NCBI GenBank assembly: GCA_905331475.1
Contig: CAJNYU010003046.1
Span: 1-64,000, forward strand
Reading direction: 5' to 3'
DNA length: 64,000 nt
DNA from: Rotaria socialis
Lineage: Eukaryota > Rotifera > Eurotatoria > Philodinida > Philodinidae
In this document: in pieces, positions 14,098 through 26,024 of the stretch
Layout of the letters: every line of letters begins with the position of its first letter
Position numbering within the stretch: position 1 is the first letter of the stretch
The notes under the pieces: model-generated
Database searches by the model: none
Seen by the model: only the letters and a program-made list of their open reading frames with translations
Told to the model about the DNA's origin: nothing
Program-made: the position numbers and the translations under genes

Positions 14098-15607
14098 TTG
14101 ATAAATTAGGGTGGCTCTGCATGTGTGTTTGTGTGTCTATATTTCTTCTTTTCTTTTTTTTAATGTTATAAATTGTTTGTGTATGTATGTGTTTCTGTAT
14201 AATGTGTTATCACAATCGAACCTCTTCGGACGCACCAATACAAAAGAAAAAACGAGACAAGAACGAAATGAAGAAGCGTCTGACTGTGATACACACAAGT
14301 ATAGGCTCTCTAATTCTCATTCATTAGTCTTCTAGCAGCCATGTTTCTTTCTTTTCTTGTCTTCTTTTCACTTGTGCGTGTGTGTTTTGAAACAGTGTTT
14401 GTTAAGAATCATTCCCATAAAACATAGAAGGGCACATATTAAAACTTAAAAAAAAAATCCTAAAGAAGAGATAGATTTAATATCATGATCACTGTATATT
14501 TTCTTTTTTTGGCGATAAAACAACGCAGAAACATAAATAGGTATTTTTGTTTTCTAACCTATTCAAATAAATCTTAATCATTTACATTTATACACACATA
14601 CACGTATGATTTGTTTGTTTGTTTGTTTGTTTGTTTGTCTATTGTGTTCTTTTTCTTTCTTACCATAATATGTTTTCATATCTCTTTGTTCCCCTTTCTA
14701 ATATCTATCTTTCACGTATAGAACACACGCTTCTTATTTCTTCTGTGCACTTGATGTGTTTGTTTAAAAAGCGACGATCGCACACATACACATACATATA
14801 TTATATACAATTAAAGTCAATTTTTGCGTTCAAGATGTTTCTTTTTTTGTTCATTCTTTTACTTTCTGCTTTGTCTTCTGAAGATCTCATTATCACTCAA
14901 ATAAACAGAATAGGAAAGAAAAAATTTCATTTAAAATTAAACAAACTATGAAATCATTCAGGCGCGCAAAAAATAGGAAGAAAGTAATTTGAATTAGCAA
15001 TCATTTTTTTTGTCATATTATAATAATAGCAAAATAATGCATCATTGAAAACAGATGCATGACATAATTCGATAACTTGTTTTATTAATGATTTCAAATC
15101 AATTCACAAAGGTTAAAGTACGTGAAAAAAATGACTTAACTAAGTTCGATAAGAAAAAGAATTTCTTTCTGTGAATTTGAAAAGATAAATTATTTATGTC
15201 TAGAATGAAAAAGCTTCGGAGTCATAATTTTATTCATGCAACTATATCCTTCAAACATAAAGACGCAATAAATTCATTTGAATATAAATGATTTTGTTTT
15301 AAGAAATCGGTTTTGAGATATATTAAGTAAATTGTATTATTTACCGAACATGCTTAATAGTGATATGGTGCATTGATAATCAAGCAAACTCTTTGATTTG
15401 CTTTTCATGTTATTATAGATCACGCACTTATTTATTATCTTAGCATAGTAATCTTTCTAGTTCTTTCGGCAACCTTTTGATCTGAGTGTTGTATGTCTTA
15501 ATCAAAATATTTCAAAGAAAGAGAGAAGCATAAAAGTTTCAAGAACTTTCTAAAAATAATATCAACTAATTATCAAGAATACTTGACTGTTGTTACACTA
15601 TTTTAAT
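14098..15607. other. SRPK 3' UTR and intergenic spacer
   Basis: Begins with a T-rich 3' UTR. AATAAA occurs near 14566 as a likely poly(A) signal. A (TTTG)n tract lies at 14610-14639. I find no supported gene; short frames with runs of Phe/Leu come from T-rich sequence. The start of the next gene may lie further upstream than I placed it. Confidence 0.5.
14610..14639. repeat. (TTTG)n microsatellite
   Basis: About seven tandem TTTG units in the sequence downstream of SRPK. Confidence 0.9.
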
Positions 15608-18251
15608 ATGACAACAACAAAAATCGTAAATGAAAGATAATTTCATTCTATTAATAGAATAATACTCAAAAGGTTTTTACTAATTCAACAATTTCCTCTG
15701 TCAATCCAAATACGAAATCTGATGTTAATAATAATATCTCAGCATCGATAAATAGTGATGATAATTCTCAATCATCAACACCTATTTCTTGGAATTTATT
15801 TTCATCAATTAAAAATCAACAAGATAAAACTCTTCTCAATAAACGCAATTTAATGTTAAAAGAACAAAATCTATCTGATTGCATTGATTGGACCAACAAT
15901 CATCAATTGAATACATCGTCTATAGAACCCATAACAATTAATAATCAATTGAATGCAATAAATTTTCTTCAAGAACATTTAGAAAATGGTAATAGCAATG
16001 TTCTAATTGATCTACTTCACGAAATAGCACACGAAATAAATATTGATCAAAATAAAAATCAATATTCATATTCAGCTATAAACAATAATTATCATCATTT
16101 GACACCGATGTTTAATTCAAATCTTCAATTATCAAATAATAAAGAAAAAAAGAATAAGTGAAATGATGAAATTTAAATAAAGTAAAATCTATCTATATGT
16201 TAATGTTCTATAGAAAAGAAAAGTCTTCTAATAAAGAGAAAAAAAATTCTGATGAAAATAAAGGTAATTACATATATTCAATAGAAAACAAAAGTTTGAT
16301 TTTATTCTAGAAGAAATGAGGAAACATCGGATTCGCATCCGATTGTTATGTGTACTGCAAAAACTGAGTCGATTTATATATATATTGTGAATAATTCTAA
16401 GAAAAAATGTTTTTTTTTGAAAAAATCCCTGTACCCCTCCTCAGGGATGGTCCGATCAATAATGACAATTTTTTCGATAACTCAGCCATTTCTCGACGAA
16501 TCCTTCTCATCTTTGAACTCGACTGAGATATTGATGAGGTCATTATCTGTACAAAATTTCATGACAATTGAATGAGGTTTTCAAAGGTTATCGTCTTAAC
16601 GGCCGGACGGACACACTGACCGAATCTGGAGTGTACTCACGTTTTTTGAGTACACAAAAAAAGGGCTATGGTAATCAATAACAAATGTATTCTCAGGAAA
16701 TAGTTTTAATAATAGTTTTTGTTTAAGATAATGAAATAAAAAATAAAAACGAGAAAAAACAGAAAGAAAGAGAAGTTGAAGATACAACAACCATAACAAC
16801 AACTGATCCAGATACTATTACAGATTCACCAGTTTTAATGACTCCAAGACGTCTAAATTTCAATAATCCAAAATCTCCATCTTATTCGCCTGCAGAAACT
16901 TTTGAATTTCAAACTCTGTCTGTACCAGTACCACAGTCTGGTTTATCGCCAACCAACGATTTTATCTCACCTGATCCATCTCCTTTTCATATTTCACAAC
17001 AATCCAATGGCAAGTACCAGTATTGAATAGATCGAGCGATTAATTCAATTTTGCATCTTCTGTTGATTTATTATAGTGGCGCAGCTGTCGCAAGTTCAAC
17101 ATCAGCTACAGTCGAATCCTCGAAATTCATTTGAAAACAAAACAACACAACTACATAATACATCTGTACAACAACAATTACAATCACTATCACAAATGGT
17201 TAATTTTACGTTTAGATAAATAGTATTTTGAAGAAAAATATTCTAGGCACATGATGGTGATGAAATTTTGATAACGTTAACTGTAAATGCATTAAGTCAA
17301 AAACAGCACATGAATAATAATAGTAATCAATATCAATCGACTATTCAAAATAATAAACCGTTTGTTTCTGATGCTTTCCGAAAGAAACTATTCGATGTGA
17401 TAGTACTTGTTGTTTTCAGGTACTCTCCTTCACAATCGTACCATAAAATGCCGTCTTCATCAACAGGAATTATAATGCCTCGTAATCTTGAAATAGTTGC
17501 AAAAGGTTAAAATTTTATCCTGTTCTGACACACTTTACCTTTGCATTTAATTCTAAACAATTGATAAGAAGGAGAGAAAAGGCTTTTTTGCATATATTAG
17601 GTTTTGCACGCGTACAAAATGAGCATCCACAACCTCCAACATCGAATATCTATTTACAACCACCCATAATAAGTCAATATAGTCAATCACCTCAAAAATT
17701 TGTTCCCGCTCCTCCTCCTTTTGCTGCACCTCACTATTCAATACCATGCCATACAAATCATGGTCCTCCTCAGGCACCTATTGGACCACCTATTCAACGT
17801 ACGTCTCTATTCGTCTATGTTGAGGAAAAATAAATACTGGTGAGAATTTTTAGCTATGTTTGCTCCACCTAATATGATGATGTCTGGCGGATTTGTTCGG
17901 CCAACAAATTATACTGATGCTACACCTAATACGCGAAATGATACTGGTGTTTGTAAGCATGTTTTGTATTAATTTCTAATTTTTTATAGCTTTTATTTAG
18001 TTCATAATCGATCTCCTACGAACAATGGCAAATGTAATTATTTATGTCAATCATCATTGAATCAACCAGATTTTCGTGGACGACCACTTCCTGGCCTAAC
18101 GAGCAATCCATACTTTTCAAATTCACCACAACCACAGCCAATGAATTTCTCTTCTAAACGACCATCGAAACATCGAACAAAACATAGATCTAATCAAATC
18201 CATACTAGAAATTCTGAAAGTATGAATCGAACTTATTCATCGATTTATTAA
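15608..18251 (+). CDS. Low-complexity Asn/Gln/Pro/Ser-rich protein, unrecognised
   Basis: A chain of exons with consistent junctions. It begins at ATG 15608 (MTTTKI; a 47-bp intron then gives VFTNST...). A second exon block runs to about 16153 and includes a helical-looking stretch (INFLQEHLENGNSNVLIDLL). A Lys/Glu-rich block (KEKSSNKEKKNSDENK) is spliced over an intron of about 460 bp to DNEIKNKNEKKQKERE and MTPRRLNFNNPKSPSYSP. Pro/Gln-rich exons follow (QPPIISQYSQSPQKFVPAP), ending at a basic tail before TAA 18249-18251. There is no signal peptide, membrane segment or recognised domain. Composition resembles mRNA-associated or transcription-related disordered proteins, but I assign no function. 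The exact start and some internal exon limits are uncertain. Confidence 0.5.
16349..16656. mobile_element. MITE-like element with terminal inverted repeats
   Basis: The left end TGTGTACTGCAAAAACTGAG (16349-16368) and the reverse complement of the right end, TGTGTACTCAAAAAACGTGA (right end within 16635-16656), agree at most positions. The right end is itself a hairpin (GTGTACTCA...TGAGTACAC). The interior is more GC-rich than the flanks, has a block CGGCCGGACGGACACA near 16600, and encodes no transposase. It lies wholly in an intron of the low-complexity gene and accounts for that intron's size. I see no certain target-site duplication. Confidence 0.6.
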
Positions 18252-18434
18252 TTGTTTTCATTTATAAACTAATCGTTGATTCTTTTTCTTTTTTCTTTAT
18301 TTATTTGTCATGTACACATTGACGCCGGGTGTCATCGGATACATAGATAAGAGAAAACAAAACAAAAAACGAAGAGATATAATAACAAATAAACAAAAAA
18401 TACAGCTAGAATTAAATATGCATAGAGTATAAAG
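18252..18434. terminator. Convergent 3' UTRs with poly(A) signals on both strands
   Basis: Only 183 bp separate the stop codons of the low-complexity gene (+) and VGLL4 (-). AATAAA occurs on the plus strand near 18389 and on the minus strand at about 18297-18302. The two mature transcripts would therefore overlap antisense at their 3' ends. Confidence 0.5.
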
Positions 18435-19428
18435 TTATGATTTTTCTTTCAAATTTTCCCATGTTGTTGCACCTAATGCTTTTGCAAAATGATCATCAAC
18501 ATCGGGTGCGGCTATTGATGAATTTCTATCGTCATTTGATGATGTTGTTAAGGGCCAAAACTTGCCAAGTGATCGAGCAAAGTGTTCTTCAATTGAATCA
18601 ACTGTAAAGAAAAATGTAAATAAAACACACATAAGTTTTGCTTTGTTTTTTGCTTATTCAAAAGTCGAACCTGGACTTCGTTCTCTCGGTGAACTATTGG
18701 ATGATGAATTATCTGGTGTCAAAAATCCAGCGGTTAATTTATCATAATTATCACCGAGAGATTTTCGAAAATGTTCATCAATGGTTAAATGTGTTGCATT
18801 TTGTTTATCTATGAATTGAAAATACTTTCTTTTTTAAACAAAACAGAACATTCTCTACAAATACCTTCAGCTAATTGATAGCCATATTGCGAATTTTGAT
18901 ATTGTTGTTCAACTAATGCTCGATAATTGTCAAGAAATTGTTGTGCAAGAACCTTTTGTGCCATGACACATTCATAAGATGCTGATGATGGAAATCGATT
19001 ATCATGTTGATTATTTGCGATATTAGCAATTAGATATGCATAATGTTGTCTTAATAGCTCGAGTTGAGGAGATGATGGCGGCGTTGATGTAACAACTGAA
19101 GGAAGATGAAGTTGAAGATCTTCTTGCGGGTGTGTTCTGAAATATGGGGAAAAAAACCAATGAGCAATTTTCTTTGTCTATGTCAATAAACTCCAGAAAA
19201 AATAATTTTCTATGATTCAGAAGCAAATATTGAAACAAAACTATTCACTTACTGTTTGGTTGTTGTTGATCTATGAGTTTGATAATTTTCCTGTTGACGA
19301 TTGTTTGAATTTTCAACGTCGATCGTTGGCGTATCGATAATATAAGCTCGGCGTTTTTTCAATGGTAAATTTTTTGGTATCTGATTTTGATTGCACATTG
19401 AACTGTTGTTATTGTTATTTCCGTTCAT
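18435..19428 (-). CDS. VGLL4: VGLL4/Tgi-like TEAD cofactor with three TDU motifs
   Basis: Four exons (19428-19253, 19136-18865, 18808-18671, 18601-18435) give 250 residues. The C-terminal third has three TDU motifs: IDEHFRKSLGDNY (about 159-171), IEEHFARSLGKFW (199-211) and VDDHFAKALGATTW (230-243). Vertebrate VGLL4 and Drosophila Tgi carry two; the second and third copies here match vertebrate EEHFRRSLG and VDDHFAKALG. These motifs bind TEAD/Scalloped and compete with YAP/Yorkie, repressing Hippo-pathway output in the nucleus. The N-terminal half is Asn/Gln-rich with a basic KKRRAY cluster that could act in nuclear import. A likely upstream non-coding exon ends near 20537. Its 3' end converges on the low-complexity gene. 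Confidence 0.93.
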
Positions 19429-21414
19429 TGTCGAAATATTTCAGATTCTAAACGAAAAGAAAAAAGACATTTTATAATTTCATACACATCGATGTCTCTG
19501 TTTATTTATTAGTGAAAAAGAAAGAAAAACTATATATATATATACAAAGGGACATTGTGTTAAACAAAATGCTTTGATAGAATCTACATTATTGAAATGG
19601 TTTTCATTCTTGGCATAGCTTGATCGAAAAATGAATCGTCACGAATATTTTGCTTTTACTGCACTTCTTTTTCTTCTCTCACTAATTCGTTTAGATAAGG
19701 AAGAAAAAAGAAATTATTCCGTCTTCGTTATCTGCACGAGCTCTGAGAAGAAAAACCCTAGACTAAACTTCAATATTGTATGAAAAACTAAACTAAAATG
19801 ATCTCACTATGACCATATTTCGTTCTCGTTAAACTTTCTATGTAGATTTCTTCTGGCGTCGTTTGAGTCCTGATTTCTACTATTGGCCTTTTTCTTCTTA
19901 CACTCTGCTATTAGCATATGCGTATGTTTTAGACTACAAATGCAAGATAAATAATGTCATACCATATGTAACTAAGTAAAAAGAAATCGTAAGCGCCAAA
20001 TACAGTAAACGCCAATAGTGCAAAATAAAAATCCAATATTATGGCGGGTTAATATGCGTAACAGCAGGTATCCACTCTTAAACTCAATCTTGCAAAAAAA
20101 ATATTTAAGATGGTAGAAAACGAGAAAGAGAGAAAGAGAAAAAAAACAAAGAAAACAATCGATAAGGAAGATCATATTTGTCATTCGATAAACTATGACG
20201 ATTATATCAAAGAACATAAATTATTAGCAGAAAAAGATATCATAACGAATCATAGATCTTTTCAAAAGACTGACGCACAAATGATTATGAAGTACAAATG
20301 ACATACAACGCAATTTTTTATAAGATGACAGAATAGGAAATTTTATTTTTATTCTTTGAGTTCTAAAAATACATTAACTACTATTTACTTTCTGGCGAAA
20401 CATTATTTGCATCAGTTCATGGTAACTGACGAGTTATTTTAAGACTTTTTTTTCTATTATAGAGCAAAATAAATAAAGTTCGAAAATTTTGCACTTTCGA
20501 AACTACAAGAAAAATACATGCATAAACACAAAATCTTACCGTTAGTTTTTTGTTGTTGCTCGTCTCCGATTGTGGGTTAAACTAATAGACAGTCTCTTTA
20601 TATACGTCTATGAAAAATCTACAGACACCCAAGCATCGATTTTACGCATTCCATTTGAGTATTCCGTTTATATGTAATATATTTGTCAAAGAGAAGAAAA
20701 ATAGCTTCGCTTGCTCTCACTGATTCGATTTGAAGTATGCCTTTCATTAAAATTCCAATGTAGATGTGCCAACGATAAATCTTATCAATCGCATGCGTTA
20801 ATTGCGCTAATAAAAAAAAATAATGAATACTAAATATTACTTATTTTTTTCGGCAATACATCAATGAAAAAATTTATTTATTTATTAAAAAGAAAAATTA
20901 GCATATGAAACATATGAATATGTTCATTATGAGTAAATAAGTAAGAAAAAGGCATGACCGATTGAAGGTATGCTATGTCAAAGAGATAGCAAAATGGAGA
21001 AAAAAGAAGAAAAAAAAAGAAAGAATATGTCAAATATGCAACGGTAAAAAAATAAGTCTCTAATTTGAATTGTTCGGTTATGATCGTCGTGATATTTTGC
21101 GTTTATTTTTCGTTTCTTCGTTCGTTCTGTTTTTATGATTTATGAATAAGAATATTAGAGAACACGTTAAATAGCCGAAACAGTTTATTAACATGTCAAA
21201 ATATATTGATCAAATGAATAGATTTCTCAGACGAAGCAAACAAACCATAACGTCATACAAAAGCATGTTGACTGATTAATTATTGAGTTATGAGGAATGA
21301 TATCGTAAATATTAATATATAAATATACATAAAGAACGAATAATAAAAATATAATTTAACTAATATCAATTGATCTGTAAGTAAAATGAGTAATAAAAAT
21401 AAAAAATCGGGAAT
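19429..21414. other. VGLL4 upstream region and LRRC74 3' flank
   Basis: About 2 kb without a supported gene. A good minus-strand donor (ACG|GTAAGATT) near 20537 and an acceptor (TTTAG) just before the VGLL4 ATG suggest a first non-coding exon and an intron of about 1 kb. A Lys-rich 63-codon frame at 20110-20301 (+) has no supporting features. Confidence 0.4.
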
Positions 21415-24027
21415 TTAATTTTTTTCAAACCTCAGAGATATTGTTCCCGGTTCACTATCGCCTCCCTGTATTAAAATCACAATCAGTAGATTTACATTGC
21501 TAAAGAGAATGCAAAATAAAACAAAAGTACGAACCAAATATTTGATAATATCATCGATGTATGCCATTGGAATTGGAATTCTTGCTCTTCTTAATCCATC
21601 AAGAAATTGTTCATGTGTCACTGTTGATATTGTCGTACGAATGCCTTCAATTGGATTAAACATGTCAGATAGAGCAACTGCATTTTGTTCACAATACATA
21701 TGTATTAAATTTAAGAGATAATTTGCAAAATGTTCCGCTGTGTATCTTACAGGTCCAATGTAGCACTTTAATTTCCGATGGTTTAAAAATAGTGAATTTA
21801 TTTTTGATGTTTGCTTTGCATTCATTGATAAACCCTTAGAACAAAAAACAAAAAAACAATAACAACTGAATTATTTTAAACAAGTCATAATAATCGAAGT
21901 CGTATAAAAACCTACGGTTAGGTCAAGTTCTTCGAGTGAAATATTAGTCAATTCTGATAATGCTTCTAACATAATAATTAAACAACGTGTATCGATATGA
22001 TTTTGTCCGCACTAAAAAAAAAAATAGTCGAAATATTGAAAATTTTCTTTTCCATTTACTTCAAATGTCTTTAATGATTGATTGGTTGCAGCAGCTACCA
22101 TCATTTTATAAATTTGAGATTCTTTCCCGGTGGTTAAATCAGATGGATTTTCTTTAAACTTCATGTCATATCTACATATGAATTGATTTCCATGCAGATT
22201 TAAATCGTATAATGTCATATTGCGTGATAAAGATTGTGTTATAAGTTCAATCGTATCATTGGTAAAACTATTCGATGATAAATTGAGTGATACTAGTTTA
22301 TTATTATCACCAATAGCTTTAGCTAAAGCTTTAGCACCCAGTAAACGAATACTGCACCAGCTAATGTCAAGATTAAGTAAAACATGATTATCAACTAAAA
22401 ATTAAAAAAAAAGTCATGATTTCTTTATTTTTTTGTCCCGTAAATATTTACCGAGCCATTGAGCTAAATATTTTCCACCTTCTTCATCTAATTGGTTATG
22501 ACTTAAATTGAGATTTTTCATGTTTGGATGATCCTATGTGTTATAATGTTTTATAGTGTTATTTATTATGAAAATTAATTTACCTCTAATTTCGAAAGCA
22601 AAATTTTAATATCAGTTGCATTTAAATTATTTCCTACATCAAATAATAATGTTAAAATAACAAACTAATAGTTTAATATGACATACCAGCTACACTTAAA
22701 GTTTTCGTATGAAGATTTTGGGTGAGACCATCTGCTAGCTTATGAATACCTTTTGTACCGAGATTGTTAAATGAAAGATCCTAGAAAAAGAATACGATCT
22801 GTTACTTAAGAAACGTACTTTTACATTCAATAAATGTAAATTATGAGATAAAACGTTTCTGATGTTAACAAAATGGAATATCTTTAGTCATAGTATGAAT
22901 GTTGTTTTTTTCTTTCAAACTACCCAGTATGTAACTTCATTTTTTAACGTGTACTTATAATAAGCAAAATTTTAAACATAGAAACAAACAATGTATTTAA
23001 ATCGAATACGTACATAATCCTCAATACTTATGTTTTCCGTAAGAATTTGATAGACATATGACATACCAAGGCTACCAATATTGTTGGCTGATAAATTAAG
23101 GGATACAACAACAGTATTACGCTGAAATTAGATATTTGAAGAGTGAGAAAAAATAAATATATTCCAAGAGAAAGCTTACAACAAGACTAGCCGCTAATGC
23201 TGAGCATCCTCGTGGGCCTAGACCATAGCTACCTAAATTTATTTCCGTTGTATTTAAAGATCGAGCAATCATAGAACAAGGGCAAATATTTAAACGTGCG
23301 CACGTTTCTTCATATATTTGTACACATGGTTTATCACTTCCAAGCATTGTTTCTATGAGAACCATTAGAAAATGTCGATATATTGGTAATTTATTCTTCA
23401 AAAATTGTTTAGTTACCTTTTTCGAATTCTTCGGTAAACCCGTCAACCCATTCTTCACTGTCCAATTCAGCTGATCCTATGGGTGACGCTCTTTTTGTAC
23501 TTCGAGCACTTGAATTTCGATCTTTCACATTGAATTCTGATGATTCTGTTACGAGAGCAATCTCAAATGATGTCTTATGGTCCGAAGGTCGTGGTGCCTG
23601 TGATGTAACTTGTGATAAGCGTGTATAAGGATTTTCAATAATAACATATTTTCTCGACTCAATTATTGATTCAATAGCTGGATCACGTTTCACTAGCACA
23701 CTGCCAAAACTATAAAATGGATTTTGTTTTGCTCGACTTCGTTTACCATCGCTGAGTGCTGATGAAAGTAACGATTTTGCAGTTGGCGACCGAACCAATT
23801 CACTTACAAGTGTCTGATCAGCAGCGTCTTTATGATCACTATCAGCTCCAACCGATACTTCTTGTAACTCCTCGATGTCGCCATCATCAAAATCGGGATC
23901 ATCATCTAAATCCGATCTTGGATCTTCTGTGATCTCATTTAAAACCTAGGAATATTTTTTAAAATAAAACAATTCAAAAGATTAAACTTCAATCTTTTTC
24001 TTCTTCTTCTACCTCAGATGAGAACAT
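21415..24027 (-). CDS. LRRC74: Leucine-rich-repeat protein, LRRC74A/B-like
   Basis: Multi-exon. Exon 1 is only 15 bases (ATG 24027-24013, MFSSE); phase-0 joining leads into a disordered acidic leader (NEITEDPRSDLDDDPDFDDG). The body starts with IYEETCARLNICPCSMIARS and INLGSYGLGPRGCSALAASL, the entry motif of LRRC74 proteins (human: LNHRGLGPQGTKALAIAL). Ribonuclease-inhibitor-type LRRs follow, one per exon or so: LNLSANNIGSLGM, LSFNNLGTKGIHKLADGL, LNLSHNQLDEEGGKYLAQWL, LDISWCSIRLLGAKALAKAI, LNLSSNSFTNDTIELI. The C-terminal segment (FLDGLRRARIPIPMAYIDDI, then GDSEPGTISLR) resembles a degenerate EF-hand-like tail. Function in animals is largely unknown. No signal peptide; probably cytoplasmic. 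Confidence 0.87.
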
Positions 24028-24444
24028 GGTAAGAAACTTTTTCTTTTTCTATTCATATTTCAATTTCTTTAAATTATTCGAAACAACATGAACAGAGTTT
24101 GTCTATAATGCATCCATAGTAATTCTTATTATTGTTAGTTTTTATTTGCTCGAGGTCGAATGAAAGAAATACCAGCAAAAGAAATGCAACAATCTTCGTC
24201 ATAAATTCTTTTTCTTTCTCGATCATTTCTACAAGAAAGTTAACCAAAAAGTATTTGAAGAATTTTTTCACGATCTTATAAAGAAAAAAATCTTTTGATC
24301 GACAACCTCATCTCTAACCTAACTATGCCCTCCTATTACTTGTGCATAATCTTGAGACAGAAAATATGAGAATTGATTTCTTTTTTCATTTTATTAAAAA
24401 AACAAAACAACTGCTTAAAAGAAAAAACTAAAATAACAAATGAA
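24028..24444. other. Intergenic spacer
   Basis: About 420 bp, rich in TTCTTC/TTTC tracts just upstream of LRRC74. No gene or motif supported. Confidence 0.4.
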
Positions 24445-24858
24445 TCAATGAAGTTTTCGTATAGTTGCTTGTGCAGATCGACCCGTCACTATTGGTTCTG
24501 GAATAATACACAATCGATTTTCTTGTTTCAATGTAGAAGAAGTGACAATCGTTGGATGAAGTCGACGAAGACTTGAATAAATTTCTTGCTGAAATGAATA
24601 CAATTGTTCAGGTTGATCATTGAGACGAACAGATTTATGATGATATAAACGTAAAAGTAATTGTGTTGATGAATCTGTTGAATCTTTTAGACGATCAATA
24701 AAGTCAAGTAATGTTTGTTCAATATTAACATTATATGTCATATTACATTGAAGTGATCCTAGGCAGCGACGTCGAAGAGGTGTCGAAGGCCGACTGGTAT
24801 TATTTGACATAGTGTTACTAGAAACGATGAGTGTTGACATGATCAATAAATTTTTCAT
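24445..24858 (-). CDS. Small intronless orphan protein with possible signal peptide
   Basis: Open frame of 137 residues from ATG 24858 (the codon 15 bases upstream is GTG). The start MKNLLIMSTLIVSSNTMSNN looks like a weak signal peptide, which would make the product secreted. Two Cys (about residues 30 and 36) lie in RRRCLGSLQC. The rest is helical-looking (IEQTLLDFIDRLKDSTDSST, then LYSFQQEIYSSLRRLHPTIV), a composition unlike random AT-rich frames. The length, signal and lack of introns suggest a small secreted, perhaps peptide-hormone-like, precursor. I recognise no family, and an N-terminal exon could be missing. Confidence 0.55.
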   Translation of the reverse strand: MKNLLIMSTLIVSSNTMSNNTSRPSTPLRRRCLGSLQCNMTYNVNIEQTLLDFIDRLKDSTDSSTQLLLRLYHHKSVRLNDQPEQLYSFQQEIYSSLRRLHPTIVTSSTLKQENRLCIIPEPIVTGRSAQATIRKLH

Positions 24859-26024
24859 AATAACTGACTGCACTAACAGACGCAGTATTTATATTGTTTC
24901 GCATTCATTGATATCAAGTATAATTGATGCAGTATTGATTCTAATTGATGTGACTATTTCTTAATTGATCTAATGAAATTGATAGAGAAACTCACATTTG
25001 ATACGACAGTGATTGATACATATGGAAGAAAAAGCCATTACGGCTAAATGTATGCGTATCGTGTCCTCTTCCATTTTTTTTATATGATAATTTCTTTCAA
25101 AAAATTATAAAGTTGATTAATCAAGTAGATCCTCTCAAATGAATGTATCTATCTATGTATGTTTGATAAAAGCTTCTGAGAGAGTTTTCTCTTTTAGGCT
25201 CTTGATTTAATAGAACACATGTTGATTTATTTCAATGCATTAAAATCGATTATAGAAAACATTGTGATCATGTTGACGAATAAATAATTCGATTTACGAT
25301 TATTCTGCATATTACTTCCATTCTAATATTTTATGGCTTCGCTAGAAATCCGAGAAGAAAATATATTCTCATTTTTTCCCTTCCTCTCATTTGCTTTTGA
25401 TGTATGAAAGAAAGGAATAGATCTGTTGTAATGAGTGGTTGGATGATAATCATCATTTTGAACTTGCTGGTAGCAAAGTAACTACATTCATAGTGATTTT
25501 CTCCGGAAGATAATATAAGAGCTAGAAAAAGATAAGAAAAATTTGACAAATATATCAAGTTCATTATTAAGCACAGCGACGAAATAGATAGGAGAAAAAA
25601 AGAAGAAATACGAGAAAATAATGTCTGAGAGTATCAACGAATTGGCTACAAAATTCTTCCGGTATAATTTTTCTTCTCTTGCTATCCCTCTGACTCTCTC
25701 ACTTTCTCTATCTCTGTCACTGTGCCATTACACTTACGACTTGCCTATAGCCTTGTGTCAATCTATACGATGATGGCACTTGTCGGAGAAACCTCGTGTG
25801 ACACGAGACATGCGTAAATATAGATATACGAATAGCTGATGGAAAAACCCCTTGATAGCAGGTGACGACAAGATACTGTATTCAAGAAAGTACTAGCAAG
25901 GGAATACATAAGGTGTTTAATATTCGTCGAGAAGTACAATAGACTGCCTTTTAACATATTACGAAAGATAGCAATAGACTTCCTACTTGTGCCACAGTGT
26001 TTCGTACATATTATCTAGATTGGT
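24859..26024. other. Intergenic, upstream of stomatin
   Basis: About 1.2 kb, probably containing the promoter of the distal stomatin transcript. A short ATG frame at 25621 (MSESINELATKFF) ends at a possible donor, but its phase does not fit the stomatin exons. Pyrimidine-rich CTCTC tracts lie near 25680-25710. Nothing else is supported. Confidence 0.4.

Noticed and set aside
15608..18251. Identification of the low-complexity protein as eIF4E-transporter (4E-T)
   Set aside because: Composition is similar and the context tempting, but none of the 4E-T signatures (YTKEELL eIF4E-binding site, conserved C-terminal WFGSDVL) is visible.
20110..20301. Lys-rich 63-codon plus-strand frame
   Set aside because: Composition follows the local A-rich sequence; no splice partners or motif.
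25621..25661. Third possible stomatin first exon (MSESINELATKFF)
   Set aside because: Its donor is in phase 2 whereas the shared stomatin exon needs phase 1; joining would shift the frame.
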